Below are positions 62,501 through 64,000 of a stretch of DNA of 64,000 nt, piece by piece. The notes below the pieces were generated by a model, which saw nothing but the letters and a program-made list of their open reading frames with translations, searched no databases and was not told the origin of the DNA. This DNA comes from Siphonodentalium dalli (Eukaryota; Mollusca; Scaphopoda; Gadilida; Siphonodentaliidae). The translations under genes and the position numbers were made by a program. Numbering within the stretch: position 1 is the stretch's first letter; the number at the start of each line of letters is the position of its first letter. Location of the stretch: the NCBI GenBank assembly GCA_032622095.1, contig CP136066.1, positions 91,967,319 through 92,031,318 of the forward strand, in the 5' to 3' direction.

Positions 62501-63725
62501 ACGCCCCGTGTTTGGCGCGACGTATAAAACGGGCCTTAGGCTCATGGGGATGTCTATATATGGTTTTGGTCAAATCGGCACTCTCAATACTTCTATATCT
62601 TATTACTTTTGGAAAAAAATCGGCGACAAATGTTTTATCAATGTTGCTGTCATCCCATAACCAGTTCCTTTTCCCTACGACACCGCCTTTAAGTGCGCAC
62701 CATTGGATTCAGTGTAGCATAAGCTGGTGCTATATAAGTTTGGCGAAAATTAATCAGCAACAACATTTTTACTTTTTGTGCACCTACCACCCATCCCTGA
62801 CCAGAATATGACCACTTTGTATTCTTCAGGTTCCTCGAATTAAGGAAATGGTTTGGTGGAAGTCGCGGAGTTTAAACATTCTTATTAATTTTAGTACCCT
62901 TCTCCTCTCCCACCCTGACAAGTAATGGGTCAATTTGGCGTCTTTAAGCCACACGATTCTATTCCTCGTATCAGGCAGAATAATATATATTAATTTGGTC
63001 GGCGCTAAACATATTTGACCACCGTTGGTGCCATCCCCTCTGCCCTCCCTGACTCGAACGGTTTAAAATGCCTAAAGTGACGCCATTCGAGTTAGTGATG
63101 GAAGAGGAGAGGGCACACCATAAGACTCCTATTATCAAGGAGATGAACTTATATAAGTTTGGTAGAAATAATCTGCAAAATTTTTGTTGTTACTCCCACC
63201 TTTTCTGTACCTGACCCCGACAGCGTCACTTTAGCTATTTTAACACGCATCGTTATCTTCCTCGTAGACATCTACTCCTGTTAGACCACTGTGGCGCCCC
63301 TATATAATCAGCCGTTAATTCCTATAGCAGACAGACATATATAGGCAAGTATAGATATATAAAATGTCAACACTTGGATAAGTCGACTTAACACTTGTCC
63401 AAAGATATTCGTCTTTGAGAATCCACAATTGATATAATTTCCAGGTGGACAACTTAAACAACTCTCAGACTAACTAGCTTTGGGAACTGTGGGAGTTGAC
63501 GGAGAACGTATATATGACCTTACTGTTTGAGTAGGAACGATTACATACACACTATAATTATGCAATTTCATTCAGGTATAGTTATTGAAAACGACGTTTG
63601 GAACCCTGACGTAGAGCATGTACTGACGGCGGCCATTCGTTCTCAACAAAGTACAACAAATATAACATTGGATGGACAGTTTCATCACATTCCGACAAGG
63701 AGTGCCCACAATGCAAGCTCAGCAG
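59473..63725 (+). CDS. Ionotropic glutamate receptor, gene B (first two exons; continues past window)
   Basis: Exon 1 is 59473-59560 and exon 2 is 63576-63725. Together they encode a signal peptide followed by the first strand of an iGluR amino-terminal domain: ISILRIG is joined to IVIENDVWNPDVEHVLTAAI, resembling 'l.IG.if......e.aF..av..iN' of kainate/AMPA-type subunits. Phase 1 joins are consistent (G|GT gives Gly). It has the same orientation as gene A, 12.8 kb beyond its stop, so it is probably a tandem paralogue. No later exon lies in the window. Two consecutive ATG codons open exon 1, and either could start translation. Confidence 0.8.
59590..59615 (+). repeat. (ATC)n microsatellite in gene B intron 1
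   Basis: ATCATCATCATCATCAGCAT and continuation, starting 30 bp after the exon 1 donor. Confidence 0.8.
59786..60404 (+). repeat. Direct repeat of about 190 and 160 bp
   Basis: 59786-59975 and 60242-60404 share ACATCACATTATA.TTGGAC, GGTGTTACGTTGGAAT and TTTGTTTAACGTCCGTAAAC in order. The second lacks about 25 bp after GAGGTACC. Confidence 0.8.
60675..60775 (+). repeat. tRNA-derived SINE head
   Basis: GTGGCCGTGTGGTATTGAGG fits an A box. GGGGTTCGAATCCCACCC is a textbook B box with its T-stem. The acceptor stem does not close convincingly, and A-rich CCCAAAAAAGGG follows, so a SINE is more likely than a tRNA gene. Confidence 0.55.
60790..63290 (-). repeat. Inverted relatives of the 35990-37130 repeat, interrupted
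   Basis: Units such as ACACGATTCTATTCCTCGTA, GGTTTGGTGGAAAT and TAAAGTGACGCCATTCGAGT are complements of words at 35990-37130. Between 61130 and 62530 another repeat is embedded, with GACGTGCTACACGTCTG twice and CGACGTATAAAAC near 61775 and 62518. Confidence 0.6.
63576..63725 (+). CDS. Gene B exon 2: start of amino-terminal domain
   Basis: Acceptor TTCATTCAG, donor GTATTA (weak), phase 1 in and 1 out. Encodes IVIENDVWNPDVEHVLTAAI, then RSQQSTTNITLDGQFHHIPT and RSAHNASSA. Two sequons (NIT, NAS) support an extracellular domain. If the donor were not used, translation would stop at TAA 18 bp later. Confidence 0.75.
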
Positions 63726-63865
63726 GTATTACTCCTGGTTAAATAATCCTGCTAATGCGATATGATGTCGGCGGGTCCTGCTGAAACGCTAAGATGCTGG
63801 TGGGGCAAAATAAGACCAGAAGTATATACCGTTATACTCTGAGTAATCGACTTCTTAATCACAGC

Positions 63866-64000
63866 AGAATTATGGGTAACTTTTCAGGATTTAGTCGGAA
63901 ATATGGCTTGTTGCCATTCACCGGAAAGCTATCTCCGAGAGCTTTCCGATGAATGGCAACAAGCCATATTTCCGACTAAATCCTAGTTACCCATAATTCT
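63866..64000. mobile_element. Hairpin MITE, runs to the window edge
   Basis: AGAATTATGGGTAACTTTTC...GGATTTAGTCGGAAATATGG and on to CGGAAAGCT face their complement across ATCTCCGAG. Arms are about 63 bp. The right boundary may lie outside. One arm alone is present at 23307-23356. Confidence 0.8.

Overview
The window looks like intron-rich invertebrate DNA, probably from a marine lophotrochozoan such as a mollusc or brachiopod. That assignment rests on gene type, intron size and repeat families, not on a marker gene, so it is tentative. Only about 2.5 kb of 64 kb is recognisable host coding sequence. The rest is introns, intergenic DNA and several layers of mobile elements.

Host genes. Both recognisable genes are ionotropic glutamate receptors (iGluRs) on the + strand, head to tail. 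Gene A runs from 3876 (first exon recognised) to a TAG stop at 46635-46637. I could place eleven exons with canonical AG/GT borders, and all their phases agree: 2302 nt, 766 complete codons plus stop. They encode most of the amino-terminal domain, the S1 half of the ligand-binding domain, M1, the pore loop, M3, S2 and M4. The signal peptide and the first 100 or so residues were not found; they lie upstream or in unrecognised exons in 1-3875. Gene B starts at 59473 with a signal-peptide exon, continues in an exon at 63576-63725, and runs off the right edge. The pair suggests a tandemly duplicated receptor cluster.

Layout. 1-3875: upstream DNA with a TA-flanked MITE and one copy of a larger repeat. 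3876-10633: amino-terminal-domain exons, with introns carrying two head-to-tail Helitrons (4648-5883) and a paired MITE (6579-7992). 10634-18643: an 8 kb intron mostly filled by a 6.05 kb foldback hAT-like element. 18644-24411: ligand-binding S1, M1 and pore exons, with a 1174-bp hAT-type element at 19336. 24412-39633: a 15 kb intron holding a decayed LINE on the - strand (about 24917-31750). That LINE is itself broken by a 3201-bp foldback element with terminal repeats of about 1 kb. The same intron also holds TTAA-flanked elements, several satellite-like repeats and a Helitron 3' end. 39634-46637: M3, S2 and M4 exons. 46638-59472: intergenic, with a 1.1-kb tandem duplication containing a run of 99 G, long hairpins, a second hAT-type copy with a perfect target duplication, and a truncated CR1-like LINE. 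59473-64000: start of gene B, with repeat-derived intron DNA.

No CRISPR array, rRNA, intact tRNA or prokaryotic operon structure was seen. The most informative unusual features are the altered ligand-site and pore residues of gene A, the two very large foldback elements, and the nested insertions that give a relative order of transposition events.
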